NCBI RefSeq assembly: GCF_002993335.1
Contig: NZ_PVNS01000010.1
Span: 110,470 to 174,469 of the forward strand
DNA length: 64,000 nt
DNA from: Alkalicoccus urumqiensis
GTDB lineage: Bacteria > Bacillota > Bacilli > Bacillales > Salisediminibacteriaceae
Direction: 5' to 3'
Shown here: one piece after another, positions 9,840 through 18,991 of the stretch
Layout: every line of letters starts with the position of its first letter
Position numbering within the stretch: the stretch's first letter is position 1
Program-made: the position numbers and the translations under genes
Notes under the pieces: model-generated
Database searches by the model: none
Told to the model about the DNA's origin: nothing
The model's input: the letters and a program-made list of their open reading frames with translations, nothing else

Positions 9840-9924
9840 AAAAAAAGCGCAGACTGAAAAGACGATGATCTGATGCAGAATCATGCAGCCGGAGCCGTGT
9901 ATTCTTTTGATCTGCGCTTTTTTT
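9840..9924. terminator. Long bidirectional stem between dnaK and dnaJ
   Basis: A-run plus GCGCAGA (9840-9853) pairs with TCTGCGC plus U-run (9911-9924). The stem extends inward by AAAAGA/TCTTTT, with a smaller hairpin (ATGAT/AATCAT) in the loop. The arms end in A and T runs, so it looks like a terminator on both strands, but the roughly 57-base loop is far larger than normal. It should reduce read-through from dnaK into dnaJ. The 334-base gap contains no gene. Confidence 0.55.
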
Positions 9925-10022
9925 CTGAGAAACAATCGACATGCCGGCCGGAAGGAAATCCGCTTTACGGCACCGGTACCAGGTGATAACATTGTCGTTA
10001 TGAGTAAACTCGGGAGTGGTAA

Positions 10023-11147
10023 ATGATGAGCAAGCGAGACTATTATGACGTATTAGGCGTCGAAAAAGGCGCAGATGAGCAGGAAATAAAAAAAGCATAC
10101 CGGAAACTTGCACGAAAATACCATCCGGACGTAAATAAAGAAGCAGATGCAGAAGAGAAATTCAAAGAGGTCAAAGAAGCATACGATACGCTTTCTGACG
10201 GCCAGAAGCGTGCCCATTATGATCAGTTCGGCCATGCCGATCCGAACCAGGGATTCGGGGGAGCCGGAGCGGGTGACTTCGGCGGCTTCAGCGATATTTT
10301 TGATATGTTCTTCGGCGGCGGCCGGCAGCGTGATCCAAATGCTCCGCGTCAGGGGCAGGATCTGCAGTACACCATGATACTCGAATTTAAAGAAGCCGTA
10401 TTTGGTAAAGAGACAGAGATTGAAATTCCGCGTGAAGAGAACTGCGAAACGTGCGGAGGCGACGGTGCAAAGCCGGGTACGAGCCCGGAAACCTGTTCGA
10501 AATGCGGCGGTGCCGGCCAGTTGAACGTGGAGCAGAATACGCCGTTCGGTCGCGTAGTGAACCGCCGTGTATGTGATCAGTGTGATGGTACAGGCCAGAC
10601 GGTGAAAGATAAATGCCGCACGTGCGGCGGACGCGGAAAAATCAAAAAACGCAAAAAAATCAGCGTCACCATTCCAGCAGGTGTCGACACCGGACAGCAG
10701 CTCCGTGTACCGGGACAGGGTGAGCCCGGAATTAACGGAGGGCCTCCAGGAGACCTGTTCGTTGTGTTTAACGTAAAAGAACATGAATTTTTCCAGCGTG
10801 ACGGGGACGATATCTTCTGTGAAATGCCGATTACGTTTGTTCAGGCTGCGCTCGGCGATGAGGTGGAAGTGCCGACATTGAACGGAAAAGTGAAACTGAA
10901 AGTGCCCGCAGGAACGCAGAGCGGCACCCATTTCCGTCTGCGCGGCAAAGGCGCCCCGAACGTGCGCGGTGCCGGACAGGGTGACCAGCATATTCAAATG
11001 CGTATCGTCACACCGAAAAAGCTGACGGACCGTCAGAAAGAGCTTCTCCGCGAATTCAACGAAGAAGGCGGAAGTGATATGCCGGATGAGCAGAGCCAGA
11101 ACTTCTTTGCGAAAGTAAAGCGCGCATTTAAAAACTTTGGTGAATAA
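10023..11147 (+). CDS. dnaJ: Chaperone DnaJ (Hsp40)
   Basis: A 374-residue type I Hsp40 that stimulates DnaK ATPase and delivers substrates. J domain at residues 3-70 with HPD at 34-36, a Gly/Phe-rich linker around 75-105, four CxxCxGxG zinc repeats ([32 protein letters not shown]) around 147-215, and the C-terminal substrate domain. Two adjacent ATG codons are possible starts. It is separated from dnaK by 334 bases with strong hairpins. A weak TTTACG/TAACAT pair with 17-base spacing at 9964-9992 could be its own promoter. Confidence 0.97.
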   Translation: MMSKRDYYDVLGVEKGADEQEIKKAYRKLARKYHPDVNKEADAEEKFKEVKEAYDTLSDGQKRAHYDQFGHADPNQGFGGAGAGDFGGFSDIFDMFFGGGRQRDPNAPRQGQDLQYTMILEFKEAVFGKETEIEIPREENCETCGGDGAKPGTSPETCSKCGGAGQLNVEQNTPFGRVVNRRVCDQCDGTGQTVKDKCRTCGGRGKIKKRKKISVTIPAGVDTGQQLRVPGQGEPGINGGPPGDLFVVFNVKEHEFFQRDGDDIFCEMPITFVQAALGDEVEVPTLNGKVKLKVPAGTQSGTHFRLRGKGAPNVRGAGQGDQHIQMRIVTPKKLTDRQKELLREFNEEGGSDMPDEQSQNFFAKVKRAFKNFGE

Positions 11148-11165
11148 AAAGGAGCTGAACGATTC

Positions 11166-12116
11166 GTGAAGTGGTCGGAAATCAGTATTCATACGACGCA
11201 GGAAGCAGTCGAGCCTGTCAGTCATATTCTGCATGAAGCCGGCGCGGGCGGCGTGGTCATTGAAGACCGCGCCGATTTCCTGCGTGAGAGGGAAAATGTG
11301 TATGGAGAAATATATGACCTGTCCGCCGATGATTATCCGGATGCGGGAGTACTTATTAAAGCCTATCTGCCAGTGAACAGCTTTCTCGGTGATGCTGTGG
11401 AGGAAATCCGCCAATCTGTGAAGCAGCTGAAGCAGTACGGTATTGATGCCGGCTCCGGCAGTGTCTCGATCTCGGAAGTGGATGAAGAAGAGTGGGCCAC
11501 CGCGTGGAAAAAGTATTATAAACCGGCGAAAATCGGCAGCAGGATCACGATCTCGCCAAGCTGGGAATTGTATACACCTGTACGGGACGAAGAAATTGTA
11601 GTAGAGCTGGATCCCGGCATGGCGTTCGGGACAGGCACGCATCCGACCACTGTGCTCTGCATTCAGGCACTGGAAAAGGAAACGGGCGACGGCATCCGTA
11701 TGCTTGATGTAGGTACCGGCTCCGGGGTTCTGGCGATTGCAGCGGCAAAACTGGGCGCAGCACAAGTTGATGCAGTGGATCTGGACGATGTTGCTGTGAA
11801 AAGTGCAGAGGAGAATGTCGCAATCAACAACGAAGAGTCCCGTATCACGGTTCACCACGGAAACCTTCTTGAGAATGCGGCAGAAGGCTATGACCTGATT
11901 GCCGCCAACATTCTGGCTGAAGTCATTACCGGTATGACACACGATGCCTTCCGTGCTCTCCGGCCGGGCGGAAAGCTGATCGTTTCAGGAATTATCGAGA
12001 CAAAGCGGGAGCTCGTCAAAGATGCACTGCTTGAAGCAGGCTTAGTCATTGAGTCCATTACAGAAATGGAAGACTGGGTGGCCATCACGTCACGCCGGCC
12101 GGTGGAGGAGAACTGA
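11166..12116 (+). CDS. prmA: Ribosomal protein L11 methyltransferase
   Basis: A 316-residue SAM-dependent enzyme that trimethylates ribosomal protein L11. The N-terminal substrate-recognition domain opens MKWSEISIHTTQEAVEPVS. The catalytic domain has MAFGTGTHPTT and the SAM motif DVGTGSGVLAIAA, and the NPPY-type position is NILAEVI. It starts with GTG behind AAGGAG. The stop overlaps the next start (TGATG), so it is translationally coupled to rsmE. Confidence 0.95.
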   Translation: MKWSEISIHTTQEAVEPVSHILHEAGAGGVVIEDRADFLRERENVYGEIYDLSADDYPDAGVLIKAYLPVNSFLGDAVEEIRQSVKQLKQYGIDAGSGSVSISEVDEEEWATAWKKYYKPAKIGSRITISPSWELYTPVRDEEIVVELDPGMAFGTGTHPTTVLCIQALEKETGDGIRMLDVGTGSGVLAIAAAKLGAAQVDAVDLDDVAVKSAEENVAINNEESRITVHHGNLLENAAEGYDLIAANILAEVITGMTHDAFRALRPGGKLIVSGIIETKRELVKDALLEAGLVIESITEMEDWVAITSRRPVEEN

Positions 12117-12850
12117 TGCAGCGTTATTTTATTGACACCGCTGACTTTTCCCGCGGAACGGTTCCGCTGCCTGAAGACGTGCAGCACCATGTGAACCGGG
12201 TTATGCGGATGGAGGAGGGAGACTCCTTCATTCTCTGCAGCGGAGGAACCTGTGTCGAGGCAGAACTTCTTTCTGAAAACGAAGCACAAGTGAAAGGACT
12301 GCTGGAGAATGATCCGGAGCTGCCGGTATCGGTAACGATTGCTCACGGACTTCCGAAAGCCGATAAACTGGAACTCGTCATTCAAAAAGGCACCGAGCTT
12401 GGAGCGGATGCTTTTTTTCCTTTTGAAGCCTCACGGTCGGTCGTCCGTCTTGACGAGAAAAAAGCCGTGAAGAAACAGGAACGCTGGCAGAAAATTGCCC
12501 GTGAAGCAGCCGAGCAGTCCCACCGGAGCAGGGTGCCGTATGTGTTTCAGCTGCAGTCAAAAAATGCGCTCATTCAACGACTGCAGGAAGCAGATTATGG
12601 TATCATAGCCTATGAGGAAAATGCGAAGTCAGGGGATCACGAGGGGCTCCACCGCTTTTTGGAAACAGTGGAGCCGGGGGCAGACGTTGTCATCGTACTT
12701 GGACCGGAAGGCGGACTGACGCCGGAAGAAGCAGAAGCATTCTCTCCCTATGCAGCGCCGGTTTCCCTCGGTCCGAGAATTCTCCGGACAGAAACAGCGC
12801 CGCTGTATCTTCTTTCTGTCTTCAGCTATTATTTTGAGTTAATGAGGTGA
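12116..12850 (+). CDS. rsmE: 16S rRNA m3U1498 methyltransferase
   Basis: A 244-residue SPOUT-class methyltransferase that methylates U1498 of 16S rRNA. The N-terminal PUA-like domain begins MQRYFIDTADF. The C-terminal trefoil-knot domain carries VIVLGPEGGLTPEEAEAF and LGPRILRTETA, the family's SAM-binding knot. One-base stop/start overlap with prmA and tight linkage to mtaB give the order prmA-rsmE-mtaB seen at the end of the B. subtilis dnaK operon (YqeU). Confidence 0.95.
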   Translation: MQRYFIDTADFSRGTVPLPEDVQHHVNRVMRMEEGDSFILCSGGTCVEAELLSENEAQVKGLLENDPELPVSVTIAHGLPKADKLELVIQKGTELGADAFFPFEASRSVVRLDEKKAVKKQERWQKIAREAAEQSHRSRVPYVFQLQSKNALIQRLQEADYGIIAYEENAKSGDHEGLHRFLETVEPGADVVIVLGPEGGLTPEEAEAFSPYAAPVSLGPRILRTETAPLYLLSVFSYYFELMR

Positions 12851-12855
12851 CCCAT

Positions 12856-14190
12856 ATGAAGAAAGTAGCGTTTCATACGCTTGGGTGCAAAGTAAACCAT
12901 TACGAAACGGAAGCGATCTGGCAGCTGTTTAAGCAGGACGGCTATGAAAAATCATCCTTTGATGAAACGGCGGATGTCTACGTGATCAATACGTGCACCG
13001 TGACGAACACCGGTGATAAAAAGAGCCGTCAGGTGATCCGCCGGGCCATCCGGAAAAATCCGGATGCGGTTATCTGTGTAACAGGGTGCTACGCGCAGAC
13101 GTCCCCGGCTGAAATCATGGCGATCCCGGGTGTGGATGTCGTTGTCGGCACGCAGGACAGACATAAAATGATTCCGTACATTGAAGAATTCCGTGAGAGC
13201 CGTGAGCCGATCAACGGCGTCGGTAACATTATGAAAACAAGGGTGTATGAAGAGCTGGATGTTCCGGCATTCACTGACCGCACACGTGCTTCCTTAAAAA
13301 TTCAGGAAGGGTGCAACAATTTCTGCACCTTCTGTATTATTCCGTGGGCGCGCGGGCTGATGCGTTCCCGGGACCCGGAAGAAGTGCTCCGCCAGGCAGA
13401 GCAGCTTGTGGAGGCAGGATATAAAGAAATCGTGCTTACCGGTATTCATACAGGCGGGTACGGAGAAGATATGAAAGACTATTCTCTCGCGCGGCTGTTA
13501 ACAGATCTGGAAACGATTGATGGATTGAAACGTATCCGCATCTCGTCGATAGAAGGCAGTCAGATTACAGATGATGTTATTCAAGTAATCGACCGTTCAG
13601 AAAAAATTGTCCGGCACCTTCACGTACCGATGCAGTCCGGCTCGGATACGGTGTTAAAACGGATGCGCCGCAAATATACAATGGCGTTTTATAAAGAGCG
13701 TGTAGAACGGCTGAAGCTTGCGCTTCCGGGACTTGCGGTAACATCAGATGTTATCGTCGGTTTTCCTGGAGAGACAGAAGAAGAGTTTGCTGAAACGTAT
13801 CAGGCAGTGCAGGACATCGGCTTTTCCGAACTCCACGTCTTTCCTTATTCGAAACGTACGGGAACGCCCGCTGCGCGGATGGATGATCAGGTTGAGGATG
13901 AAATCAAGCATGCACGTGTGCGCCGGCTTATTGCCCTTTCGGATCAACAGGCGAAAGAATATGCTGCGAAGCACGAAGGCACTCTGCTTGAAATGATTCC
14001 TGAGGAGGAAGACAAAGAAGAAGAAGGCCTCCTCGTCGGCTATACCGATAACTACATGAAAGTGAAAGTGAAGCTGGATGCTTCCTATATCGGCAGTATC
14101 GTGGAAGTGCATATTGATGAAGCGGGTTATCCTTACAACCGCGGATCCTATGTGCGTACGGTCTCACGGGAGAAAGCAGAAGCACTGTAA
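12856..14190 (+). CDS. mtaB: tRNA t6A37 methylthiotransferase
   Basis: About 444 residues. A radical SAM enzyme that adds a methylthio group to t6A37 in tRNAs reading ANN codons. The N-terminal UPF0004 domain has cysteines in TLGCKVN, NTCTVT and TGCYAQ. The radical SAM cluster is CNNFCTFC, and a TRAM domain lies at the C-terminus. I chose the ATG at 12856, six bases after GAGGTGA, rather than the upstream in-frame GTG within that site. Last gene of the dnaK cluster; the rpsU promoter follows at once. Confidence 0.93.
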   Translation: MKKVAFHTLGCKVNHYETEAIWQLFKQDGYEKSSFDETADVYVINTCTVTNTGDKKSRQVIRRAIRKNPDAVICVTGCYAQTSPAEIMAIPGVDVVVGTQDRHKMIPYIEEFRESREPINGVGNIMKTRVYEELDVPAFTDRTRASLKIQEGCNNFCTFCIIPWARGLMRSRDPEEVLRQAEQLVEAGYKEIVLTGIHTGGYGEDMKDYSLARLLTDLETIDGLKRIRISSIEGSQITDDVIQVIDRSEKIVRHLHVPMQSGSDTVLKRMRRKYTMAFYKERVERLKLALPGLAVTSDVIVGFPGETEEEFAETYQAVQDIGFSELHVFPYSKRTGTPAARMDDQVEDEIKHARVRRLIALSDQQAKEYAAKHEGTLLEMIPEEEDKEEEGLLVGYTDNYMKVKVKLDASYIGSIVEVHIDEAGYPYNRGSYVRTVSREKAEAL

Positions 14191-14198
14191 ATCAGACG

Positions 14199-14227
14199 TT
14201 GACCATTACACAATCATTCGCTATAAT
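14199..14227 (+). promoter_or_regulatory. SigA promoter of rpsU-yqeY
   Basis: TTGACC (14199-14204), a 17-base spacer and a perfect TATAAT (14222-14227). The leader contains a small hairpin, GACATG (14235-14240) with CATGTC (14248-14253), ahead of the GGAGGGAGGG ribosome-binding site. Confidence 0.85.
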
Positions 14228-14282
14228 TGAAAAAGACATGTTTTCCGCATGTCGATTGGTTGTCCGGAGGGAGGGATACAGA

Positions 14283-14456
14283 ATGGCAGAAACACGAGTT
14301 CGCAAAAATGAGAACCTGGATGCTGCTCTTCGTCGTTTCAAGAAAACGATGTCTAAAGAAGGGACTCTAGCGGAGGTGCGTAAGCGTAAGCATTACGAAA
14401 AGCCGAGCATCCGCCGTAAGAAAAAGTCCGAAGAAGCCCGTAAGCGCAAGTTCTAA
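14283..14456 (+). CDS. rpsU: Ribosomal protein S21
   Basis: A 57-residue, highly basic small-subunit protein beginning [21 protein letters not shown] and ending in [13 protein letters not shown]. It helps 30S initiation. The ATG at 14283 follows a strong GGAGGGAGGG site. The longer in-frame extension upstream runs through the promoter and is not coding. Followed within 13 bases by yqeY, the usual Bacillus pairing. Confidence 0.96.
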   Translation: MAETRVRKNENLDAALRRFKKTMSKEGTLAEVRKRKHYEKPSIRRKKKSEEARKRKF

Positions 14457-14469
14457 GGAGAGGATTGCC

Positions 14470-14916
14470 GTGTCGTTACCACTTCTTGATCAGTTAAATC
14501 AGGATATGAAGCAGGCGATGAAGCAGAAAGAAAAGCAGCGCCTGCAGGTCATTCGTTCTGTGAAGAACGCCATCCAGAATGAACAGATCAACGCCGGTCA
14601 CGAGCTCTCTGATGAAGAAGCGCTAACCGTGCTGAACAGGGAAATGAAACAGCGCCGCGAATCCCTCCAGGAATTTGACAAGGCTGGACGCCAGGATCTT
14701 GTCGACAAGACACAGGCGGAAATCGACGTGCTGAAAGACTATCTGCCCGAGCAGCTCTCGGAAGAAGAGCTGCAGCAGATAGTAAACGAGACGATTGCAG
14801 AAACCGGCGCATCCGGAAAATCGGATATGGGCCGCGTTATGGGAGCAGTCATGCCAAAGGTAAAAGGCCGGGCAGACGGTTCCGACGTACGTCGTCTTGT
14901 ACAGCAGTCCTTGTAA
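14470..14916 (+). CDS. yqeY: GatB/YqeY domain protein
   Basis: A 148-residue helical protein matching the C-terminal tRNA-binding domain of GatB, opening [19 protein letters not shown] and ending in [19 protein letters not shown], the usual family C-terminal signature. Its cellular role is not settled; a link to tRNA metabolism is inferred from the GatB relation. GTG start behind AAGGAGAGG. It ends at a strong terminator next to repeat copy B. Confidence 0.92.
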   Translation: MSLPLLDQLNQDMKQAMKQKEKQRLQVIRSVKNAIQNEQINAGHELSDEEALTVLNREMKQRRESLQEFDKAGRQDLVDKTQAEIDVLKDYLPEQLSEEELQQIVNETIAETGASGKSDMGRVMGAVMPKVKGRADGSDVRRLVQQSL

Positions 14917-14926
14917 CAACATGAAG

Positions 14927-14954
14927 CCGCCCCCTATTTGGGGGCGGTTTTTTT
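14927..14954 (+). terminator. rpsU-yqeY terminator
   Basis: CCGCCCCC (14927-14934) pairs with GGGGGCGG (14940-14947) around TATTT, followed by seven U residues. Repeat copy B begins seven bases after the U-tract. Confidence 0.95.
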
Positions 14955-14960
14955 GCTATT

Positions 14961-15430
14961 AAGAATGTATAAAATCTAAAAGCTTTTTTACTTAGGTATG
15001 CCAAGGGCTGCAGCATTTCAAACCGTTGTTACATCCATAGTTACTTTCTGTTGAAGGAGCTTCTCCGCTACTCGGCAGAAGCTTGCCGTGGGCTTGTCTT
15101 CCAGCCGGGCGCTATCTGCACGGCTGTATAGCATGAGCGGAGCCGGCCTATGGTTTGAGCCGCAGGGCAGCGAACTTCTGCCATGCGGCGCGGCCGCGCG
15201 GAGCCATGCTTCTTCAATTGAAGCATTGTCCAGCTGCAGCACCCGCTCGCTCGAGGTTCCTTCACCCCTGCCGAAGAAAGCAAAGAGCAGCTTTCGTCGG
15301 CAGGGCCTCCAGGACTGGTCGCTCGTAAGCAGGGCGCTTCCGCTTTTCAGATTCCCCCCGGAACGCGCACGGCTGCAGGTGCAGGCAGAAAGCGGGAACC
15401 TATTCAATAAACTTCCCTTTTTTTATTAAT
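14961..15430 (+). repeat. Interspersed repeat, copy B (longest form)
   Basis: About 470 bp. It begins AAGAATGTATAAAATCTAAA and ends GCGGGAACCTATTCAATAAAC plus a T-rich tail. Modules: the 5' block (to about 15075); the block GGGCTTGTCTTCCAGCCGGG shared with C and D; an insertion unique to B (about 15130-15250); a hairpin block (CCCTGCCGA 15266-15274 pairing with TCGGCAGGG to 15305) shared with C; and the 3' block. Frames open through it are not conserved between copies. No transposase. It follows the yqeY terminator in the same orientation. Confidence 0.9.
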
Positions 15431-15540
15431 ACATATTAAATGCACAATGCCCTGAGAGAAGTGAAGATCGAATTCCCTGCATATATTCAGCTGTAAACGG
15501 GAATCACTTTGATAACCCCGTAAAGAGGAGGTTCTACTGT

Positions 15541-15915
15541 ATGGAACGAGAAACGTATTATGTTATCTGGGAATCGGGCACCTCACTGCAGCTTTCTCCG
15601 ATTCTTCCTGACTCCCAGCTGATTCACTATTCCGTTGATGTGAACGAACGGGAACGCCTGCAGCTGGAAGCACTGATGAACGATGTGGATGAAGGAGACG
15701 TTATGCCTGAGCACGTCTTTCAATCCCCGTTTGACGAAACGAAAGATGAACGTGATAAAATGCGCCTTGGCGAAAAAGAAGATGATCTGTTTCACTTAAT
15801 TTACCGCTATGGAACAGAGCGGACAAAACGCCGGCTTCAGGAACTGTACGATGAAAACGACAGCCGTCAATCCGGTTCATCGGGACAGGTGCCGGGCAAC
15901 AGTGACTATTTGTAG
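15541..15915 (+). CDS. Hypothetical acidic protein
   Basis: A 124-residue protein I do not recognise. It opens METYYVIW-like (MERETYYVIWESGTSLQLSP), is highly charged with many Asp/Glu, and has no signal peptide or membrane segment. The middle reads EHVFQSPFDETKDERDKMR, and the C-terminal 20 residues are polar and probably disordered. A GAGGAGG site precedes the ATG, and its own terminator follows 31 bases after the stop. It lies between repeat B and the SigW-type promoter of the NfeD operon. The good ribosome-binding site and codon use like its neighbours argue that it is real. Confidence 0.7.
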   Translation: MERETYYVIWESGTSLQLSPILPDSQLIHYSVDVNERERLQLEALMNDVDEGDVMPEHVFQSPFDETKDERDKMRLGEKEDDLFHLIYRYGTERTKRRLQELYDENDSRQSGSSGQVPGNSDYL

Positions 15916-15945
15916 AATGGTTTACAAACAAAAGATACGGTGATG

Positions 15946-15978
15946 CCACAGAGGGAATTGTCCTTCTGTGGTTTTTTT
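15946..15978 (+). terminator. Terminator of the 15541-15915 gene
   Basis: CCACAGAGGGA (15946-15956) pairs with TCCTTCTGTGG (15961-15971), one G-U pair, loop ATTG, followed by seven U residues. Confidence 0.92.
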
Positions 15979-16008
15979 CATTTCCATCTGCGGAAAAATC
16001 AAGAATCG

Positions 16009-16044
16009 TGAAACTTTCCGTACCCCTCTCTCGTACCGTATAAT
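16009..16044 (+). promoter_or_regulatory. SigW-type ECF promoter, overlapped by a SigA-like -10
   Basis: TGAAAC (16009-16014), a 17-base spacer beginning TTT, and CGTA (16032-16035) fit the B. subtilis SigW consensus. A TATAAT at 16039-16044 could also serve SigA. The B. subtilis yqeZ-yqfA-yqfB operon is known to be controlled by SigW, which supports the reading. Confidence 0.75.
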
Positions 16045-16074
16045 ACAGGTAAACAGGAAAGGGGGACGTCGTTG

Positions 16075-17391
16075 ATGAAGCAGGTTCGTGTCCTCATTTA
16101 CTTTATTTTGATGGCTGCCGGGATTTTTATGCTTCTTCCGGCAGGCGCTGCAGATACACACAACTCTGTTGTTTATACAGTGCCCGTGGAAGAAACGGTG
16201 GAGCGGGGACTGTCGGCATTTTTGGAACGTGCGGTGGAAGAAGCGGAAGAAGCCGGTGCGGATCATATTATTTTCGAAATGAATACGCCCGGGGGGCGGG
16301 TGGATGCTGCCGGTGACATCGCCAGAACCATCCGAGAATCAGAAATTGATACGACTGCTTTTGTCGTCCAGGAAGCATTGTCAGCAGGTGCCTATATTTC
16401 ACTGAATGCGGATCAGATCATTATGGAACCAGGAACAGAGATGGGCTCTGCCCAGGTCATTGACGGTTCAGGCAATGCGGCAGAAACGAAAGCACAGTCT
16501 GCCTGGCTTGCCAACATGAGAAATGCCGCTTCGCAGAATGACCGGGATCCGGTCTATGCAGAAGCGATGGCAGATCCTTCCGTTGTCATTGAGGAATTGA
16601 ATGTCGGAGAAGGAGAACTTTTGACGCTGACCGCAGCAGAAGCAGAGGAGGTCGGCTATGCAGAAGCCGTTCTTGATTCGCGGGAGGAGGTTCTTTCTTT
16701 TCTGGGACTGGAAGATGCTGAGGTCGTTGAATTTGAATTAAGTCCTGCGGAACAGATCGCAAGGATCGTCACCCATCCTGTGATTATTCCCATTCTGCTT
16801 TCGATTGGAGGGCTGGGGCTCGTACTGGAGCTCTATTCACCTGGGTTCGGCATTCCGGGGATTCTTGGAGCCGGTTCGCTGTTTCTCTTTTTCTTCGGCC
16901 ATACCGTAGCTGGTTTTGCAGGCTGGGAAGCGCTCATTTTATTCATTGTGGGGGCCGGACTTCTCGCGCTCGAAGTGTTTTCGCCGAGTTTTGGTATCTT
17001 CGGAATTCTCGGCATTGGCGCTGTGCTGACAAGTCTGATCCTGAGCTCGTTTTCCACGGTCAATATTCTCATCTCTTTCGTTGTTGCGCTGCTCGTGACA
17101 ATTGCCGGAATGGTGCTGTTGATGAAGTACGCCGACAGAGCCGGACCGATGAAGCGGGTTGTGCTTCAGGATGCGACAACGAGCGAGCAGGGATATCTGT
17201 CCAATGAAACCCGTACCGATCTGGATGGGGCGGAGGGCACTGCAGTTACTGTACTGAGGCCGGCAGGAACCGGTCAGTTCGGCGAAGAACGCCTTGACGT
17301 GGTATCCGAGGGAGGATATATTGAACAAGGCAGGAAAATTAAGGTGATCTCATCCCGGGGATCGCGGGTTGTTGTACGGGAAATCGATTAA
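16075..17391 (+). CDS. yqeZ: NfeD membrane-bound serine protease (YqeZ type)
   Basis: About 438 residues. A signal or anchor helix (residues 3-25) is followed by a ClpP-like Ser-Lys protease domain with NTPGGRVDAA and the nucleophile region EALSAGAYISL, then four or more membrane helices (roughly 235-355) and a C-terminal OB-fold NfeD domain (GTAVTVLRPAGTGQF to VVVREID). Such proteins partner with flotillins, and floA follows directly. Start at the ATG 16075 behind AGGAAAGGGGG. The leading SigW-type promoter suggests induction by envelope stress. Confidence 0.9.
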   Translation: MKQVRVLIYFILMAAGIFMLLPAGAADTHNSVVYTVPVEETVERGLSAFLERAVEEAEEAGADHIIFEMNTPGGRVDAAGDIARTIRESEIDTTAFVVQEALSAGAYISLNADQIIMEPGTEMGSAQVIDGSGNAAETKAQSAWLANMRNAASQNDRDPVYAEAMADPSVVIEELNVGEGELLTLTAAEAEEVGYAEAVLDSREEVLSFLGLEDAEVVEFELSPAEQIARIVTHPVIIPILLSIGGLGLVLELYSPGFGIPGILGAGSLFLFFFGHTVAGFAGWEALILFIVGAGLLALEVFSPSFGIFGILGIGAVLTSLILSSFSTVNILISFVVALLVTIAGMVLLMKYADRAGPMKRVVLQDATTSEQGYLSNETRTDLDGAEGTAVTVLRPAGTGQFGEERLDVVSEGGYIEQGRKIKVISSRGSRVVVREID

Positions 17392-17414
17392 ATTAAAGGA
17401 GGAAGAACGACATT

Positions 17415-18434
17415 ATGACAGATCAAATCGGTATTTACATTCTTATCGGCGTCATTCTGATTGCGGTTGTGGTTCTATTCACTTTCGTTCCAGTGGCGCT
17501 TTGGATTTCCGCCTGGGCTGCAGGCGTTAAAGTCGGTATTTTCCAGCTTGTCGGTATGCGTCTGCGGAGAGTTATCCCGCACCGTGTCGTCAATCCGCTG
17601 ATTAAAGCGGTAAAAGCAGGACTGGATATCAACACGAACAAACTGGAAGGGCATTACCTGGCAGGAGGTAACGTGGACCGTGTGGTCAACGCGCTGATCG
17701 CCGCGCAGCGCGCCAATATTGACCTCACATTTGAACGCTGTGCCGCTATTGACCTTGCAGGACGTGACGTACTTGAAGCCGTTCAGATGAGCGTTAACCC
17801 GAAAGTTATTGAAACGCCGTTCATCGCCGGTGTAGCGATGGATGGTATTGAAGTAAAAGCAAAAGCACGTATTACGGTGCGCGCGAACATTGACCGCCTC
17901 GTCGGTGGTGCCGGGGAAGACACTGTTATTGCCCGGGTCGGCGAAGGTATTGTATCGACCATCGGTTCCGCTAAAAACCATAAAGAAGTGCTTGAGAATC
18001 CGGATATGATTTCCCAGACTGTACTTAAAAAGGGTCTGGATGCCGGTACGGCATTTGAAATTCTCTCCATTGATATTGCGGATATTGACATCGGTAAGAA
18101 CATCGGTGCCGGTCTCCAGACGGATCAGGCAGAGGCAGATAAGAAAATTGCCCAGGCGAAAGCCGAAGAGCGCCGTGCTATGGCCGTTGCTCAGGAGCAG
18201 GAAATGAAAGCCCGTGTCGAAGAGATGCGCGCGAAAGTGGTCGAGGCAGAAGCCGAAGTACCATTGGCTATGTCTGAAGCTCTCCGTTCCGGAAACCTCG
18301 GAGTGATGGATTACCTGAATTTCAACAACGTAAAGGCAGATACGGATATGCGTGATTCCATCGGCCGTGCCACCCGTGGGGACGAGGATGACGAAGAACA
18401 AGGTACAATCACACCGCGGCCGCCGCAGCGCTGA
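17415..18434 (+). CDS. floA: Flotillin-like protein FloA
   Basis: A 339-residue membrane-associated scaffold that organises ordered lipid domains. An N-terminal hydrophobic hairpin (residues 6-45, including [20 protein letters not shown]) precedes a PHB/SPFH-like region ([19 protein letters not shown]). Glu/Ala-rich coiled coil lies around 235-300 ([18 protein letters not shown]), and the acidic tail ends in RPPQR. It lies 24 bases after the NfeD gene behind AAAGGAGGA, the same pair as yqeZ-yqfA in B. subtilis. Confidence 0.95.
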   Translation: MTDQIGIYILIGVILIAVVVLFTFVPVALWISAWAAGVKVGIFQLVGMRLRRVIPHRVVNPLIKAVKAGLDINTNKLEGHYLAGGNVDRVVNALIAAQRANIDLTFERCAAIDLAGRDVLEAVQMSVNPKVIETPFIAGVAMDGIEVKAKARITVRANIDRLVGGAGEDTVIARVGEGIVSTIGSAKNHKEVLENPDMISQTVLKKGLDAGTAFEILSIDIADIDIGKNIGAGLQTDQAEADKKIAQAKAEERRAMAVAQEQEMKARVEEMRAKVVEAEAEVPLAMSEALRSGNLGVMDYLNFNNVKADTDMRDSIGRATRGDEDDEEQGTITPRPPQR

Positions 18435-18462
18435 TGATTGAGCCTGGAAAGGGGCGTTTGTG

Positions 18463-18936
18463 ATGACTGGATTTATTTCACTGCTCCTGGACTCACCGTT
18501 TTTCCTGTTTCTCATTCTCGCAGCCGTTTTCAGCTTTATACAGTCACGGCTTCGTTCGGAGGAGCCGGACCCCGGCGGGAGCCGGCAGCCGCAGGAATCT
18601 TCCTCGTCTCCGGATCAGGGGGAGAAAGACTTCGACTGGCGTGATCTCCTTTTTGAGACGGAGGAAGAGAAAGACAGAGAACAACGGAATACTTCTGCTC
18701 CAGAGATTGAACCTTCCAGGGCGCAGCAGGAGCTGGAAGAACGGTATGAAGCAGTTCAGCGCCGGAAGAAAGAAGCGGAAAAACAGACCGCCAAGAGGGA
18801 TACGTCTCCGATCACCCGCGGGGATATTACCCGCTCCGACGGTGTGGATCTGGATTTCCGATCCATGAAAAAAGATGATATTGTGAAAGGCTTTGTCTGG
18901 TCGGAAGTGTTAAGCAAACCGAAGTCCAGGCGTTAA
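18463..18936 (+). CDS. Small single-pass membrane protein of the floA operon
   Basis: About 157 residues. One hydrophobic segment near the N-terminus (residues 3-22, GFISLLLDSPFFLFLILAAVF), then a long acidic and polar cytoplasmic tail with a charged helix (ELEERYEAVQRRKKEAEKQ) and a basic C-terminus. It sits where yqfB lies in B. subtilis, as third gene after the NfeD protease and floA, but I cannot confirm homology. It has an AAAGGGG site and its own terminator. The B. subtilis sporulation genes yqfC and yqfD that would follow are absent; repeat copy C is there instead. Confidence 0.75.
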   Translation: MTGFISLLLDSPFFLFLILAAVFSFIQSRLRSEEPDPGGSRQPQESSSSPDQGEKDFDWRDLLFETEEEKDREQRNTSAPEIEPSRAQQELEERYEAVQRRKKEAEKQTAKRDTSPITRGDITRSDGVDLDFRSMKKDDIVKGFVWSEVLSKPKSRR

Positions 18937-18942
18937 CCGCCT

Positions 18943-18983
18943 AAGCGCCTTTTTCCGGTGATCCGGGAAAAGGCGCTTTTCTT
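18943..18983 (+). terminator. Terminator of the yqeZ-floA operon
   Basis: AAGCGCC through CCGG (18943-18958) pairs with CCGG through GGCGCTT (from 18963), loop TGAT, followed by a T-rich tract. Repeat copy C starts about ten bases on. Confidence 0.9.
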
Positions 18984-18991
18984 AACTAATA

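Noticed and set aside
10053..11942. 629-codon open frame on the minus strand opposite dnaJ and prmA
   Set aside because: Mirror of codon use in two certain genes; Cys/Phe/His-rich nonsense protein with no motif. The same applies to 8426-9808, 26709-28136 and 52723-53937.
15088..15429. Open frames of 110-115 codons inside repeat copies B and C (also 19026-19364)
   Set aside because: The frames are not the same relative to the conserved DNA: the GGGCTTGTCTTCCAGCCGGG block is read in different frames in B and C, and copies A and D break the frame. No ribosome-binding sites.
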